A DNA stretch of 5,321 bases, from assembly GCA_937910975.1 (NCBI GenBank), contig CALEMZ010000083.1, forward strand, positions 1-5,321. Reading direction: 5' to 3'. The position numbers were made by a program, and so were the translations under genes. How positions within the stretch are numbered: position 1 is the first letter of the stretch; every line of letters begins with the position of its first letter. Of the stretch, positions 4,870 through 5,321 are shown piece by piece. Below the pieces are notes generated by a model. That model made no database searches. It had not been told where the DNA came from and saw only the letters and a list, made by a program, of their open reading frames with translations. The DNA is from an uncultured Pseudorhodobacter sp. Lineage in GTDB: Bacteria > Pseudomonadota > Alphaproteobacteria > Rhodobacterales > Rhodobacteraceae.

Positions 4870-5321
4870 GCGTGGTTATTTATCACAACCCCGGCTGCGG
4901 CACCTCGCGCAATGTCTTGGCGGTTTTACAGGCCGCCGGGGCAGCACCAGAGGTGGTGGAGTACCTGACGACGGGCTGGACAAGGCCGCAGCTGGAGGCG
5001 CTGTTTGCCGGGGCCGGGCTTACACCGAAAACCGCGCTGCGGGTGTCGAAATCCCCGGCGGAGGCAATGGGGCTGACGGCTGAGGGCGTGACGGAAGAGG
5101 ATATTTTGGCCGCTATGCTGGAGCATCCGATTTTGGTCAACCGGCCCATCGTTGTCACCCCAAAAGGGGTGCGGCTGTGCCGCCCGTCTGAACTGGTGCT
5201 GGATTTACTGGAAACGCTGCCCCCCGGCCCAATGTACAAAGAGGACGGCGTGTTACTGATCAACGCACAGGGCAATCGCATTTCAAAAGTTTATCAGGAG
5301 AGAACGCAGGAAATTGTCGTT
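4866..5321 (+). CDS. arsC: glutaredoxin-dependent arsenate reductase, 3' end beyond window
   Basis: The visible 152 residues reduce arsenate to arsenite with glutathione and glutaredoxin in the cytosol, the first step of arsenic detoxification. HNPGCGTSRN contains the nucleophile Cys11. Arg59, Arg93 (in VNRPIVVTP) and Arg106 (in LCRPSE) match E. coli plasmid R773 ArsC residues Cys12, Arg60, Arg94 and Arg107 with a constant offset of one. HPILVNRPIVVTP is the family signature and separates it from the related Spx/YffB group. The usual protein is about 140 residues and ends soon after the KEDG...NRISK region. Here the frame is still open at the window edge with VYQERTQEIVV, so it has a C-terminal extension or fusion whose length is unknown. 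It overlaps the aquaporin remnant by four bases. No promoter was recognised between the ligase stop and arsC, so how it is transcribed is unclear. Confidence 0.92.
   Translation, partial: MSVVIYHNPGCGTSRNVLAVLQAAGAAPEVVEYLTTGWTRPQLEALFAGAGLTPKTALRVSKSPAEAMGLTAEGVTEEDILAAMLEHPILVNRPIVVTPKGVRLCRPSELVLDLLETLPPGPMYKEDGVLLINAQGNRISKVYQERTQEIVV

Overview
The window looks like chromosomal DNA of an alphaproteobacterium, most likely Rhodobacterales (Roseobacter/Paracoccus-type). The reasons are high-GC genes with a strong G/C third-position bias, the style of the tRNA-Ser(CGA), the close similarity of the glutaryl-CoA dehydrogenase to that group, and an IS5-type transposase scrap of a kind I associate with these bacteria. 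This taxonomic call is from memory and style, not from a search.

Layout. Positions 1-78 hold the 5' part of a tRNA-Ser(CGA) on the minus strand, cut by the window edge, with a plausible promoter upstream. Positions 79-657 have no intact gene. They are a graveyard of mobile-element pieces: a minus-strand frame with an IS3 OrfA-like stretch broken by a stop, two sets of inverted repeats, and a small internally deleted IS5-family remnant whose terminal repeat ends about 10 bp from the next gene. Positions 658-1593 (minus) encode a LysR-type regulator. It is divergent from gcdH (1674-2891, plus), which encodes glutaryl-CoA dehydrogenase. The short gap between them carries a perfect LysR-type dyad centred about 65 bp upstream of the predicted gcdH transcription start. 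A strong GC hairpin follows gcdH, then an AMP-forming acyl-CoA ligase of the 4-coumarate-CoA ligase type (3033-4589). At the right end an arsenate reductase gene, arsC (4866 to beyond the window), overlaps by four bases the last about 48 codons of a decayed aquaporin gene.

How the genes fit together. The LysR protein probably controls gcdH, the step of lysine/tryptophan/glutarate breakdown that turns glutaryl-CoA into crotonyl-CoA. The ligase may supply a CoA thioester to the same or a neighbouring pathway, but its substrate cannot be read from sequence. arsC belongs to a separate arsenic-resistance unit. The aquaporin scrap before it suggests the unit once had the aquaporin-ArsC order known from some alphaproteobacterial ars operons, and that the channel gene was lost from this place.

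I do not see a new defence system, CRISPR array or other undescribed multi-gene system. The most interesting points are the aquaporin scrap coupled to arsC, the well-placed LysR operator, and the unexplained interrupted frame at 211-438.
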